Shown in pieces: positions 27,338 through 35,263 of a DNA stretch of 64,000 nt; positions within the stretch are counted from its first letter, which is position 1; every line of letters starts with the position of its first letter. Source of the stretch: DASQPR01 sp963836775 (lineage in GTDB: Bacteria; Actinomycetota; Actinomycetes; Mycobacteriales; Micromonosporaceae); the NCBI GenBank assembly GCA_963836775.1, contig CAWIKR010000002.1:2232001-2296000 (forward strand), written 5' to 3'. The notes below the pieces were generated by a model, which saw only the letters and a program-made list of their open reading frames with translations, was not told where the DNA came from and ran no database searches. The position numbers and the translations under genes were made by a program.

Positions 27338-27502
27338 ATGGAGTCGACAATTCGTGCGGCGCGCCGGCTTGCGCTGGCGCTCCTGACCATCGGCATCCTG
27401 GCAGCGCTGGTCACCATCGGGACACTCAGGACGTCCACAACCGGCAGCGTCTCCCACGCCGGTGCGGCGACGCCAGCCAACGGGGCCACTGAGGGCAGCT
27501 GA
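27338..27502 (+). CDS. Possible 54-residue membrane or exported peptide
   Basis: A short reading frame with an AGAGGA ribosome-binding site 7 bp before ATG 27338. The product has a basic N-terminus (RAARR), one hydrophobic segment (about 10-28, ALALLTIGILAALVTIGTL) and a Ser/Thr/Ala/Gly tail, so it would be a single-pass or secreted peptide. No family is recognised. It lies in the repeat-rich gap between the chitinases, so a chance frame cannot be excluded. Confidence 0.4.
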   Translation: MESTIRAARRLALALLTIGILAALVTIGTLRTSTTGSVSHAGAATPANGATEGS

Positions 27503-27527
27503 CCGAAGCGCCGCACGCAAGGGCGCG

Positions 27528-27551
27528 GCGGATCCGCGTACCGGAAATGGA
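27528..27551. repeat. 24-bp direct repeat, copy 1
   Basis: Starts GCGGATCCGCG and ends CGGAAATGGA. An identical copy is at 27934-27957, in the same orientation, 406 bp away. Confidence 0.85.
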
Positions 27552-27637
27552 CGCGAACGCGCTGAGTCTTCCTAGGGAGCAGCGTCCTCGGGAACGTCGT
27601 TCGAAGATCGCGACGTGTGCGGAGTGGTGGTTGTGTG

Positions 27638-27750
27638 ATCGCGACGTCCGCGGACCCACGGCTCCCTAATCGGCGTCGGGAGGACCATGGCTCCGCGGAC
27701 GTTGCGATCACGGCCTGCGAAACCGCCCTGAGGCCGCGGACGTCGCGATC
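27638..27750. repeat. Inverted repeat with perfect 17-bp arms
   Basis: GATCGCGACGTCCGCGG (27638-27654) pairs perfectly with CCGCGGACGTCGCGATC (27734-27750). Two further near-copies sit at 27607-27625 (direct) and 27693-27710 (inverted, one mismatch), so four copies occur within 144 bp. Confidence 0.8.
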
Positions 27751-27933
27751 TTGGGCAGGGCGTGCTCTCTCCAACACCGACATTGTCGAGCGGCGGCCCC
27801 TATGGGGGCAGGAGACAGACATTGTCGATCTGGCGCCCGACTGGAGCGCTTACCCGCGGTGCGCAAAGCAAGCACGGATGGCGTGTCAATCGGGGACCAA
27901 CGGCAGACCAGGGCGCCGCAGACCAGGGCGCAG

Positions 27934-27957
27934 GCGGATCCGCGTACCGGAAATGGA
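27934..27957. repeat. 24-bp direct repeat, copy 2
   Basis: Identical to 27528-27551. It immediately follows, in the direction of chitinase transcription, the hairpin at 27960-27987. Confidence 0.85.
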
Positions 27958-27959
27958 GC

Positions 27960-27987
27960 GGCCGCCCACCGACAAGGGTGAGCGGCC
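27960..27987 (-). terminator. Hairpin after second chitinase
   Basis: GGCCGCCCACC (27960-27970) and GGTGAGCGGCC (27977-27987) form an 11-bp stem with one mismatch and a 6-base loop, 26 bp beyond the stop codon. No T-tract follows on the transcribed side. Confidence 0.5.
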
Positions 27988-28013
27988 GTCCTGGATGGAG
28001 CGTCGCCGCGCTG

Positions 28014-29489
28014 CTAGATCTGCAGCCAGAGTGCCGGGACGTTGGGCGGCTCCCAGCCGACCAGCGACGTGTGCGCCTGGCGGCACTGGTAGTTGTGACC
28101 GGCGTAGCTAACCCGGTCACCGACGGCGTACGCGTGGTTGGCGACCCACGCGGGGTAGGCGCCGGTCTGCGTGGGCGTGGGTGTCGGGGTCGGCGTCGGA
28201 GTCGGTGTTGCGGTCGGCGTCGGGGTGGGTGTCGGCGTCGACGTGCCACCGCCCGAGCATGGTCCGTTGTCGGTCCAGACATCGCTGGCGCCGTGGTGAG
28301 TGGCCGGGTCCTCGCCCTGCGTCCACCACTTGGCGGTGTACTGGTGACCGCCCTCGGAGACCTGCATGCCCTGGGTGTAGACGTTGCCGGAAACCCATGC
28401 CGGAGCGGTGCACGAGCCCGGCGGAGGGGTGGTCGGCGGGACCGTCGGTGGCGTCGTCGGCGGGGTGGCGCCGGCGAACGTCGTGGTGAACTTCGTGAAG
28501 TCCCACGGGTTCTGCGCCACGCTGCTGCACGCGCCGGAAGTCTGGCCGTTGTTGTCCGGCGGTGAGCACTGCCGGTCGCGGTTGACCGACCAGAACGTGT
28601 AGCGGGTCAGGCCATGGCCGGTCGCGTAATTGAGAACGTTCTGGAAGTCGGTCTGGGTGAACATCTCACCGGTGTCGGACCGGCCGTTCATCTGGGACAC
28701 GCCCTCGTGGTTATACGCGGTTGCGCTGCTCCAGCCGAACGTGTTCATCAGCATGGTGTGGAACGCCTCGAGCGCGGAAATCTGCGATGCCGAGCCGTTG
28801 AAGCCGCCGTCGAACGGCATGATCGCGTAGTTCTGCGGCGTGAAGCCCGCGGCCTTGGCGGTGTTCAGCACGTTCTGGCCGAAGTAGCCGGTGCCGCTGG
28901 TGGTGCCCGGGACGGTGATCGAGATGTAGATGCCCGGGTTGTTCTGCTGCAGAATCTTCGCGGCGCCGATCTCGTTGTTGATCGCCGTGAGGTTCTCGTA
29001 TTCCGGCTCTTCCAGGTCCAGGTCGAAAGCCTTGAGCGAGTACTTGTTGATGACCTGCTGATAGGCGGCGGCGGTGGCGGCCGGAGTGCCACAGGTCTGG
29101 CCGAGCTTGGTGCCGCCGTAACCACCGACCGAGACCGTCACGTCACCGCCCTTCGAGCGGACCGTGTTGATGACCGACGCGACCGCTGTGTCGGACGAGA
29201 CCGGAGCGGTGCCGTCCCACGTCGGCGTACATCCGCCGCCGTTAGGGGCGAGGATGAACGCCAGCTCGAAGGCCTTCTGGCCGGTGGCGTCCATGACCGC
29301 GCCGAGGTCGGGTGGCGTGTTGTCGAGCGGCATGACGTAGGGCGCCGACCCGTACCAGTTTCCGGTGAGAGTGGCCGCCGACGCCGGTGAGCTGAGGGTG
29401 AGTGCCGTGGCGACGCCGCCGGCGGCGATCGTCGCCGCCGCTGCGAACAGCGCTAACGCGCTGCGACGCCGGTGTGTCCCTTCCTGCAT
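28014..29489 (-). CDS. Secreted GH18 chitinase with two C-terminal chitin-binding modules
   Basis: 491-residue exported chitinase. The signal peptide spans about 1-38 (THRRR, hydrophobic core, ASAA). The catalytic GH18 domain is of the compact subfamily with active site FDLDLEEPE (DxDxE). After a Thr/Pro linker comes a CBM5/12-type module (CTAPAWVSGNVYTQGMQVSE... with aromatic WWTQGE), then a second linker of about 30 residues of Thr-Pro repeats, then a second CBM5/12 module ending at the C-terminus (WEPPNVPALWLQI). The ATG has an AAAGGA ribosome-binding site. It acts outside the cell on insoluble chitin and would complement the module-less chitinase opposite. Confidence 0.94.
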   Translation of the reverse strand: MQEGTHRRRSALALFAAAATIAAGGVATALTLSSPASAATLTGNWYGSAPYVMPLDNTPPDLGAVMDATGQKAFELAFILAPNGGGCTPTWDGTAPVSSDTAVASVINTVRSKGGDVTVSVGGYGGTKLGQTCGTPAATAAAYQQVINKYSLKAFDLDLEEPEYENLTAINNEIGAAKILQQNNPGIYISITVPGTTSGTGYFGQNVLNTAKAAGFTPQNYAIMPFDGGFNGSASQISALEAFHTMLMNTFGWSSATAYNHEGVSQMNGRSDTGEMFTQTDFQNVLNYATGHGLTRYTFWSVNRDRQCSPPDNNGQTSGACSSVAQNPWDFTKFTTTFAGATPPTTPPTVPPTTPPPGSCTAPAWVSGNVYTQGMQVSEGGHQYTAKWWTQGEDPATHHGASDVWTDNGPCSGGGTSTPTPTPTPTATPTPTPTPTPTPTQTGAYPAWVANHAYAVGDRVSYAGHNYQCRQAHTSLVGWEPPNVPALWLQI

Positions 29490-29544
29490 CGTGTTTCCTT
29501 TCCGCGCTTTTGGGGGTGGGCGGAGCTGCGTGTGGGGCAGAACA

Positions 29545-29566
29545 TTCAGGAAACTTTCTTATTAGT
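29545..29566 (-). promoter_or_regulatory. AGGAAACTTTCTT-type motif upstream of second chitinase
   Basis: About 60-75 bp before the chitinase start is a near-palindrome, read on the coding strand as TAAGAAAGTTTCCTGA. It is A+T-rich against the background and well placed to be an operator. Similar AAAGTTTCCT motifs occur upstream of secreted hydrolase genes in other actinomycetes, as far as I recall; the regulator is not identified. Confidence 0.4.
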
Positions 29567-29744
29567 AACGTATAGCAGTTGGTGAATGGTCGGGCAACAG
29601 CTGCCGGCAAATGGTCGGGTCCGGCAGGCCTTGTACCCGCGCGGCTCGCTCGCGTGCCGCGGCGGGACGCGCCCTTTAGACGAAATCGCGTGACACGAGC
29701 ACCCCTCGCGCCTATCGGAGATGTTCGTGCGGCAGGCTGGAGGC

Positions 29745-30323
29745 ATGGGCGAAGCAGGCGCCGTGTGGTACGACACGGACATCGAGCGAGTGATCGTTTC
29801 CGAGGAAGAGATTCGGGATAAGACCGAAGAACTCGCCCGCAAGGTGGCGGCGGACTACACACACGTCGAGAGCGTGCTTCTGGTCGGTGTGCTGAAGGGG
29901 GCCGTGATGTTCATGGCCGACTTCGCGCGCGCGATGGGCCGGGAGGGCCGGCCGATCGAGATGGAGTTCATGGCCGTCTCGTCCTACGGCCAGCGCGCTA
30001 CCTCGTCCGGAGTTGTACGCATCCTGAAGGACCTGGACCGGGACATCGCCGGCAAGCACGTGATCGTGGTCGAGGACATCGTCGACTCCGGATTGACCCT
30101 TTCCTGGCTGCTGAAATATCTGGAGAGCCGGACCGCGGCATCGGTCGAGGTCGTGGCGCTGCTGCGCAAGCCCGACGCGATCAAGGTCCAGGTGCCGGTG
30201 AAATACGTCGGGTTCGATATCCCGACCGAGTTCGTCGTCGGCTACGGTCTCGACTTCGCCGAGCGCTATCGGGAATTGCCCTATGTCGGCGTGTTGAAAT
30301 CCGCCGTCTACGCGCGGGCCTGA
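29745..30323 (+). CDS. hpt: Hypoxanthine phosphoribosyltransferase
   Basis: 192-residue purine salvage enzyme making IMP/GMP from hypoxanthine/guanine and PRPP. The PRPP-binding motif is VVEDIVDSGLTL, the flexible-loop region is MAVSSYG, and the base-contact region is KYVGFDIPTEFVVGYGLDFAERYR. The start is uncertain: ATG 29745 gives the usual length, and an in-frame ATG at 29721 would add 8 residues. GGAGG lies between the two, too close to either for a textbook spacing. It precedes ftsH and folE, as in mycobacteria and Streptomyces. Confidence 0.93.
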   Translation: MGEAGAVWYDTDIERVIVSEEEIRDKTEELARKVAADYTHVESVLLVGVLKGAVMFMADFARAMGREGRPIEMEFMAVSSYGQRATSSGVVRILKDLDRDIAGKHVIVVEDIVDSGLTLSWLLKYLESRTAASVEVVALLRKPDAIKVQVPVKYVGFDIPTEFVVGYGLDFAERYRELPYVGVLKSAVYARA

Positions 30324-30550
30324 CGCATTTACCAGACGCGCAGTTCAGGGGTGCGATTCCGCGCACAGCGTACAAGCGTTTTGTCCGGTTTACGGCCTGA
30401 AAGAGTTATGCCGTAACGCAGGGCGCAATAGCACGGTGTACCTTCGAATAGCCGAGCTCTACCTCGCATTAGGCGGGGCAGAACGTCGGTCATCCCGCGT
30501 ACCGGACTGATGATCTGGAGGAGTTGGGCGTCTCGGCGTCCCACCTAAGC

Positions 30551-32575
30551 ATGGAACGTAGTCGTTTCTTCCGGCGGCCGCTGGTCTGGATCGTGCTGGT
30601 CGTAGCCGCCGCCATCGTTCTGAGTTTCTCCTTGACCGGCGGGCCGAGCTACACCTCCGCAAAGACGTCGGACGTGAACTCCCAGGTCACCAATAACAAC
30701 GTGAAGTCGGCGTTGATCGAGGACAAAGAGCAGACGGTCCAGGTTGACCTGAAGACTCCCATCAAGGTCAATGGTGAGTCGACGTCCAAGATCCAGGCGC
30801 AATACCCCGCGCAGGCGATGGACGAGGTCTACAACCAGTTCAACGACGCGCAGAAGTCCGGCCAGATCTCCACGCTGAACACCAAGGTCTCCAAGGACAG
30901 CGTGCTGCTCACTCTGCTGTTCAACTTCCTGCCGATCGCGGCCGTCGTGATTCTGCTGCTGTTCTTCATGTCCCAGGCGCAGGGCGGCGGGTCCCGCGTG
31001 CTCAACTTCGGCAAGTCGCGGGCCAAGCTGCTCTCCAAGGACACGCCGAAGACCACCTTCGCTGACGTCGCCGGCTCCGATGAGGCCGTCGAGGAGCTGC
31101 AGGAGATCAAGGACTTCCTCCAGAACCCGGCGAAATACCAGGCACTGGGCGCCAAGATCCCGAAGGGTGTGCTGCTTTTCGGCCCGCCCGGAACCGGTAA
31201 GACGCTGCTGGCTCGCGCCGTGGCTGGTGAAGCCGGCGTGCCGTTCTACACGATCTCCGGTTCGGACTTCGTGGAGATGTTCGTCGGTGTCGGTGCCTCC
31301 CGTGTTCGTGATCTGTTCCAGCAGGCCAAGGAGAACGCGCCGGCGATCGTGTTCGTCGACGAGATCGACGCTGTCGGTCGTCACCGTGGTGCCGGCCTTG
31401 GTGGCGGTCACGACGAGCGCGAGCAGACTCTGAACCAGCTGCTTGTGGAGATGGACGGCTTCGACACCAAGGGTGGCGTGATTCTGATCGCCGCCACCAA
31501 CCGCCCGGACATCCTGGACCCGGCGCTGCTGCGGCCCGGCCGGTTTGACCGTCAGATCGCGGTGGACACGCCGGACATGGAGGGCCGCAAGGCGATCCTG
31601 CGGGTGCACGCCAAGGGCAAGCCGTTCACGCCGGACGTGGACTTGGACGCGGTGGCTCGGCGTACGCCCGGTTTCACCGGTGCCGACCTGGCTAACGTGA
31701 TCAACGAGGCAGCGTTGCTGACCGCGCGCAGCGACAAGCGCGCCGTCTCCAACGAGTCGCTGGAAGAGTCGATCGACCGGGTGGTTGCCGGCCCGGCCCG
31801 ACGCACTCGAGTGATGAGCGAGCGGGAGAAGAAGATCACCGCCTACCACGAGGGTGGCCACGCGCTGGTCGCCTGGGCGCTGCCGCATGCGGCGCCGGTG
31901 CACAAGGTGACGATCCTGTCCCGGGCCCGCTCGCTGGGTCACACGCTGGTGCTGCCCACCGAGGACAAGTACACCCAGACTCGTGCCGAGCTGATCGACA
32001 CGCTGGCCTACGCACTCGGTGGCCGCGCCGCTGAGGAGCTCGTCTTCCACGAGCCCACCACGGGCGCCGGAAACGACATCGAGAAGGCCACCACGATCGC
32101 TCGCGCCATGGTCACCGAGTACGGCATGAGCGCCAAGTTGGGCGCCGTGAAGTACGGCCAGAACGACGGCGAGCCGTTCCTCGGCCGCACGATGGGTCAC
32201 CAGCGCGACTACTCCGAGTCGGTGTCGTCGGAGATCGACAACGAGGTGCGCGGTCTGATCGAGATCGCTCACGATGAGGCCTGGGAGGTCCTGGTCGAAT
32301 ACCGCGACGTGCTGGACAACATCGTGCTGGAGCTGATCGAGAAGGAGACCATCACCCAGACCGACATGGCTCGGATCTGTGCGCGCGTGGTCAAGCGGCC
32401 GCCGATGGCGCCGTTCAACGCGATCGGCAAGCGCACCATGTCGGACCAGCCGCCGGTGCTGACCCCGGCTGAGGTCGAGGCGCTGAACAACCACGCCAGC
32501 GAGAACGGCGTGGACGCTCTGGCCGGCGCTTCCGGCGCCTCCAGCGCCAACAACCACGAGGACGGCGTCCACTGA
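30551..32575 (+). CDS. ftsH: ATP-dependent membrane zinc protease FtsH
   Basis: 674-residue membrane AAA+ protease. Transmembrane helices lie at about 10-28 and 122-142, flanking a small extracytoplasmic domain. Walker A GPPGTGKT is at 211-218; Walker B IVFVDEIDAVGR and the second region of homology RPDILDPALLRPGRFDRQ follow. The zinc site HEGGH is at 433-437. The C-terminal tail is Ala/Ser/Asn-rich. ATG 30551 gives the N-terminus MERSRFFRRP common in actinobacterial FtsH; an upstream TTG at 30524 sits behind GGAGGAG and is possible. It degrades misassembled membrane and short-lived regulatory proteins. folE follows 30 bp later. Confidence 0.96.
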   Translation: MERSRFFRRPLVWIVLVVAAAIVLSFSLTGGPSYTSAKTSDVNSQVTNNNVKSALIEDKEQTVQVDLKTPIKVNGESTSKIQAQYPAQAMDEVYNQFNDAQKSGQISTLNTKVSKDSVLLTLLFNFLPIAAVVILLLFFMSQAQGGGSRVLNFGKSRAKLLSKDTPKTTFADVAGSDEAVEELQEIKDFLQNPAKYQALGAKIPKGVLLFGPPGTGKTLLARAVAGEAGVPFYTISGSDFVEMFVGVGASRVRDLFQQAKENAPAIVFVDEIDAVGRHRGAGLGGGHDEREQTLNQLLVEMDGFDTKGGVILIAATNRPDILDPALLRPGRFDRQIAVDTPDMEGRKAILRVHAKGKPFTPDVDLDAVARRTPGFTGADLANVINEAALLTARSDKRAVSNESLEESIDRVVAGPARRTRVMSEREKKITAYHEGGHALVAWALPHAAPVHKVTILSRARSLGHTLVLPTEDKYTQTRAELIDTLAYALGGRAAEELVFHEPTTGAGNDIEKATTIARAMVTEYGMSAKLGAVKYGQNDGEPFLGRTMGHQRDYSESVSSEIDNEVRGLIEIAHDEAWEVLVEYRDVLDNIVLELIEKETITQTDMARICARVVKRPPMAPFNAIGKRTMSDQPPVLTPAEVEALNNHASENGVDALAGASGASSANNHEDGVH

Positions 32576-32604
32576 CCGGCCCGCGCGACCTCGATGATGA
32601 GGAC

Positions 32605-33267
32605 GTGACCGGCTCCCTGGATCGGCCGGGCGGCACACTCGACTACGTCGCCGCACGGCTGGTCAACGGCGAGTTGAACGGCGGCCCGCTGAGCGACGCC
32701 GTCGATCTGAAGCGGATCGAGGCCGCGGTCCGGGAAATCCTGATCGCGGTCGGCGAGGACCCGGACCGGGATGGCCTGAGGCGCACCCCGGCTCGGGTGG
32801 CTCGGTCCTATGCCGAGCTGTTCGCCGGGCTTCGGGTCAACCCCGAAGACGTGCTCACCACCACCTTCGAGGCCTGCCACGAAGAGCTGGTGCTGGTCCG
32901 CGACATCGAGTTGTTCTCGCTGTGCGAGCACCACCTGTTGCCGTTCCGGGGCGTGGCCCACATCGGCTATATCCCGGGACAGCACGGCCGGATCACCGGC
33001 CTGTCGAAGCTGGCCCGGCTGGTCGAGGTGTTCGCCCGGCGGCCGCAGGTGCAGGAGCGCCTCACCTCGCAGATCGCCGACCTGCTGATGAAGTCGCTGG
33101 AAGCGCGGGGCGCGATCGTGGTGATCGACTGCGAGCACATGTGCATGGAGATGCGCGGCATCCAGAAGACCGGTGCCCGGACCGTGACATCGGCCGTGCG
33201 AGGGATGCTGCAGCAGGATCCGCGCACACGGGCGGAAGCGATGAGCCTTATCCACAGCACACGCTGA
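32605..33267 (+). CDS. folE: GTP cyclohydrolase I
   Basis: 220-residue FolE, first enzyme of tetrahydrofolate synthesis (GTP to 7,8-dihydroneopterin triphosphate). The conserved zinc and catalytic segments are present: SLCEHHLLPFRG (Cys and His ligands) and the C-terminal GAIVVIDCEHMCMEMRGI with the second Cys ligand. The fold runs from DPDRDGLRRTPARVA. GTG 32605 lies behind GAGGAC. In mycobacteria folP, folB and folK follow directly. Here a leftward 13-kb gene block separates folE from them, starting convergently 2 bp after the folE stop. Confidence 0.96.
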   Translation: MTGSLDRPGGTLDYVAARLVNGELNGGPLSDAVDLKRIEAAVREILIAVGEDPDRDGLRRTPARVARSYAELFAGLRVNPEDVLTTTFEACHEELVLVRDIELFSLCEHHLLPFRGVAHIGYIPGQHGRITGLSKLARLVEVFARRPQVQERLTSQIADLLMKSLEARGAIVVIDCEHMCMEMRGIQKTGARTVTSAVRGMLQQDPRTRAEAMSLIHSTR

Positions 33268-33269
33268 CG

Positions 33270-34373
33270 TCATTTCACTGCCGGGATCCGCGGGTTCGGC
33301 GAGGTCACCGGCGGCATCCGGACCACGGTGCTCATCACGCCGAGCCGGTGCATCGCTTCGTGGCTGACGTTCATCCCCGTGGTCACGATGTCCTGGACCT
33401 TGCCGACGATCCGCAACGCGGCCTTGAGCGAGCGGATGAAGTTGCTGATCCCGGACCCCAGCTCGTATGCACTCAGCAGGCCCCATGTCTCGGTGTTGAT
33501 CGACTGCTCGATCGCGAAGTCGGCGATCTCGGTGACGACGGTGGCCATCAGCTCGGCGTTGTCGTGGACGCCCTGGGCGATCGCCCGATAGGCCGCCGCG
33601 GCCGATCGCAGCGGTGCCTCACCGCTGGCCAGGGTCACGCGGAAGTCGCCCAGGTTCGCCCGGCACATCGCGGCGGCGTGTCCGGTCCACACCTCGGCCA
33701 CCATCCCATCGACTCCGCGAACCGCTCCGGCCTCGTCACGGAGCAGGTCGGCTACGTGATCGAACACTTCAGCACAGCGCATCAGGCCGGCCCAGTCGCC
33801 GACGACCGGGCAGACGATGAAGTCGAACGGGTCATAGGCACGGTCCAGGATGCCGAGCGCGGCCGCGACTCCGGACAGCTTCCAGACCGCATCCCGCGCC
33901 AAGCTCGTCGGGCTGAGCACGTCAAACCAGCTCGGCTGGTAGGGCAGGTCGAGATGGTGACCCGCCGGATGAGCGAGCTGGCTGGTGGGGCTGGCGCCGG
34001 TGTCGGCGAACACCTCGGGACCGAGCGCTCGCTCGGCCGCCGTCAGCGCGCCCGAGGTGTCGCCGCCGGGAACCGTCGGCAGGGTGTTGTCGGTCCGGGC
34101 AGCGGCCCGGGTGTCGGAGTTTGCGTAGTCGGCCACGACCTGGCTCAGCAGTGCCGCGTCCACATCCGCATAGGTGAGCGCGATCCGCCGCAGAAAGGCC
34201 GTCACCAGGCGGATGTTGTTCTCGTGTCGCCCAGCGATGTCGACCAGGCCAGGCCCGTAATCCAGCGACGTGTTCGCGACCGTGTAATCGGCGGCTGTCG
34301 TCAACTCTCGACCACGCCGATCCAGAAATGGGGGGAGGCCACGCAGTGCGATGAGGTTGACGCTGAAGGACAT
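33270..34373 (-). CDS. WXG-like helical protein, putative type VII-type substrate or accessory
   Basis: 367 residues, mostly predicted helix, no signal peptide or membrane segment. The N-terminus (LIALRGLPPFLDRRGREL) resembles the leading helix of large ESX-associated proteins. A WxG turn, W229-T-G231, joins two helices in the second half, the hallmark of the WXG100 fold. A Tyr-Phe-type secretion tail is not evident. The ATG at 34373 is chosen; the frame runs further upstream, but only through tandem repeats. It is the last gene of the leftward block that includes an FtsK/EccC-like ATPase. A secreted substrate is inferred and no biochemical role is known. Confidence 0.6.
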   Translation of the reverse strand: MSFSVNLIALRGLPPFLDRRGRELTTAADYTVANTSLDYGPGLVDIAGRHENNIRLVTAFLRRIALTYADVDAALLSQVVADYANSDTRAAARTDNTLPTVPGGDTSGALTAAERALGPEVFADTGASPTSQLAHPAGHHLDLPYQPSWFDVLSPTSLARDAVWKLSGVAAALGILDRAYDPFDFIVCPVVGDWAGLMRCAEVFDHVADLLRDEAGAVRGVDGMVAEVWTGHAAAMCRANLGDFRVTLASGEAPLRSAAAAYRAIAQGVHDNAELMATVVTEIADFAIEQSINTETWGLLSAYELGSGISNFIRSLKAALRIVGKVQDIVTTGMNVSHEAMHRLGVMSTVVRMPPVTSPNPRIPAVK

Positions 34374-34510
34374 CGGCGGCTCCGATCGTGCGACGTTGTC
34401 CCGTCCATCAAACGGGAGCGCCGATCCGCCGGGCAACGACGAACGGCCCGCTGTGGATAAGCTCCGGCAAATCCGGCAGCGGCGTCCACAATCTGGGACG
34501 TGGGGTTGGC

Positions 34511-34624
34511 GCGACGCCGGCACCAGGCCAACCACCAGACCGCAGGCGTCAGCGCGACGCCAGCACCAGGCCGACCACCAGACCGCAGGCGTCAGCGCGA
34601 CGCCAGCACCAGGCCGACCACCAG
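34511..34624. repeat. 43-bp tandem repeat, 2.65 copies
   Basis: Units start at 34511, 34554 and 34597 with GCGACGCC; the third is partial, to about 34624. The third copy is the 3' end of the adjacent leftward gene, encoding VVGLVLASR and the stop. The other two repeat it downstream with a few substitutions. 43 is not a multiple of three, so the copies are read in different frames if translated. Confidence 0.85.
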
Positions 34625-35263
34625 GGGCACCGCGCACAGCAGCGCACCGAACCATGGACTGCGGTGGCGCCGGCCGTCGACATCGGCGCCGAAGAGATTC
34701 CCGACCGACATCCACGCGACCAGCCATGCGCAGATCGGCACCACGATCGCGAACACCAGATCCAGCACGCCCGCCCGGGTGGACGAGCCGGCGATCTTGG
34801 TGATCTCGGCGATCGCCACCATCGACAGCGCCGCGAACCAGAAATAGACGATGCCGTTGCGCAGAAGCGGTGGCCAGGTCGGCAGCAGGCCATCGGTGGA
34901 GCCGGGATTCACTGCCGAGAACAAGGTGGCGTCGGCGGCATCCAGCGTGGCGGTGGCACCCCGCAGGGCCGCCGAGATGCCCGCCGATGAATCAGCGGGC
35001 GCGGCGGAGCCGGCCGCTTCCAGAGTGCCGATCGCGGCTGAACGATCGCCCGCCGTGGGTGTCAGCTGTGGCGATGCGATCGCGAGTTTGTCCGAGATCT
35101 CTACCAGTCGCACTGCCTGTGCCGCGACGCGGCGGCGGGTGCCGGCCAGTTCTTCGGCGGCGGCGGCGGCCGCCGCTTCTTGCGCCACGATCGCGGCCGC
35201 CTCGTTGCGGCGTTCGGCATCGAGTGCACCGGCCGTCGCGAGGTATTCCTCCCACGCCGTCAC
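34592..35263 (-). CDS. Coiled-coil membrane protein of secretion block
   Basis: 223 residues. The N-terminal half is Ala/Glu/Arg-rich predicted coiled coil (about 10-75). The C-terminal half has three hydrophobic segments at about 137-155, 163-183 and 203-220. No family is recognised. Its GTG start overlaps the stop of the FtsK-like gene by 4 bp, so the two are translationally coupled and probably work together, for example as a membrane anchor for the motor (inference). Its last codons are the source unit of the 43-bp tandem repeat just downstream. Confidence 0.62.
   Translation of the reverse strand: MTAWEEYLATAGALDAERRNEAAAIVAQEAAAAAAAEELAGTRRRVAAQAVRLVEISDKLAIASPQLTPTAGDRSAAIGTLEAAGSAAPADSSAGISAALRGATATLDAADATLFSAVNPGSTDGLLPTWPPLLRNGIVYFWFAALSMVAIAEITKIAGSSTRAGVLDLVFAIVVPICAWLVAWMSVGNLFGADVDGRRHRSPWFGALLCAVPLVVGLVLASR

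Larger units (their letters stand above)
27503..28013. other. Repeat-rich non-coding stretch between the chitinases
   Basis: About 510 bases without a credible gene. It holds two copies of a 24-bp direct repeat (27528-27551, 27934-27957), four copies of an 18-bp motif in both orientations (27607-27750), a GGCGTGTCAATCGGGG block (27880-27899) that repeats one at 27255-27274, and a hairpin next to the second chitinase stop. Short frames crossing it share no initiation signals. This looks like accumulated small mobile or palindromic repeats. Confidence 0.6.

Noticed and set aside
27617..28111. Frame across the chitinase intergenic repeats
   Set aside because: Runs through inverted and direct repeats and into the antisense of the chitinase; no initiation signal.
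30545..32656. 703-codon frame opposite ftsH
   Set aside because: Shadow of ftsH; composition rich in Arg, His, Gln and Val and no motif.
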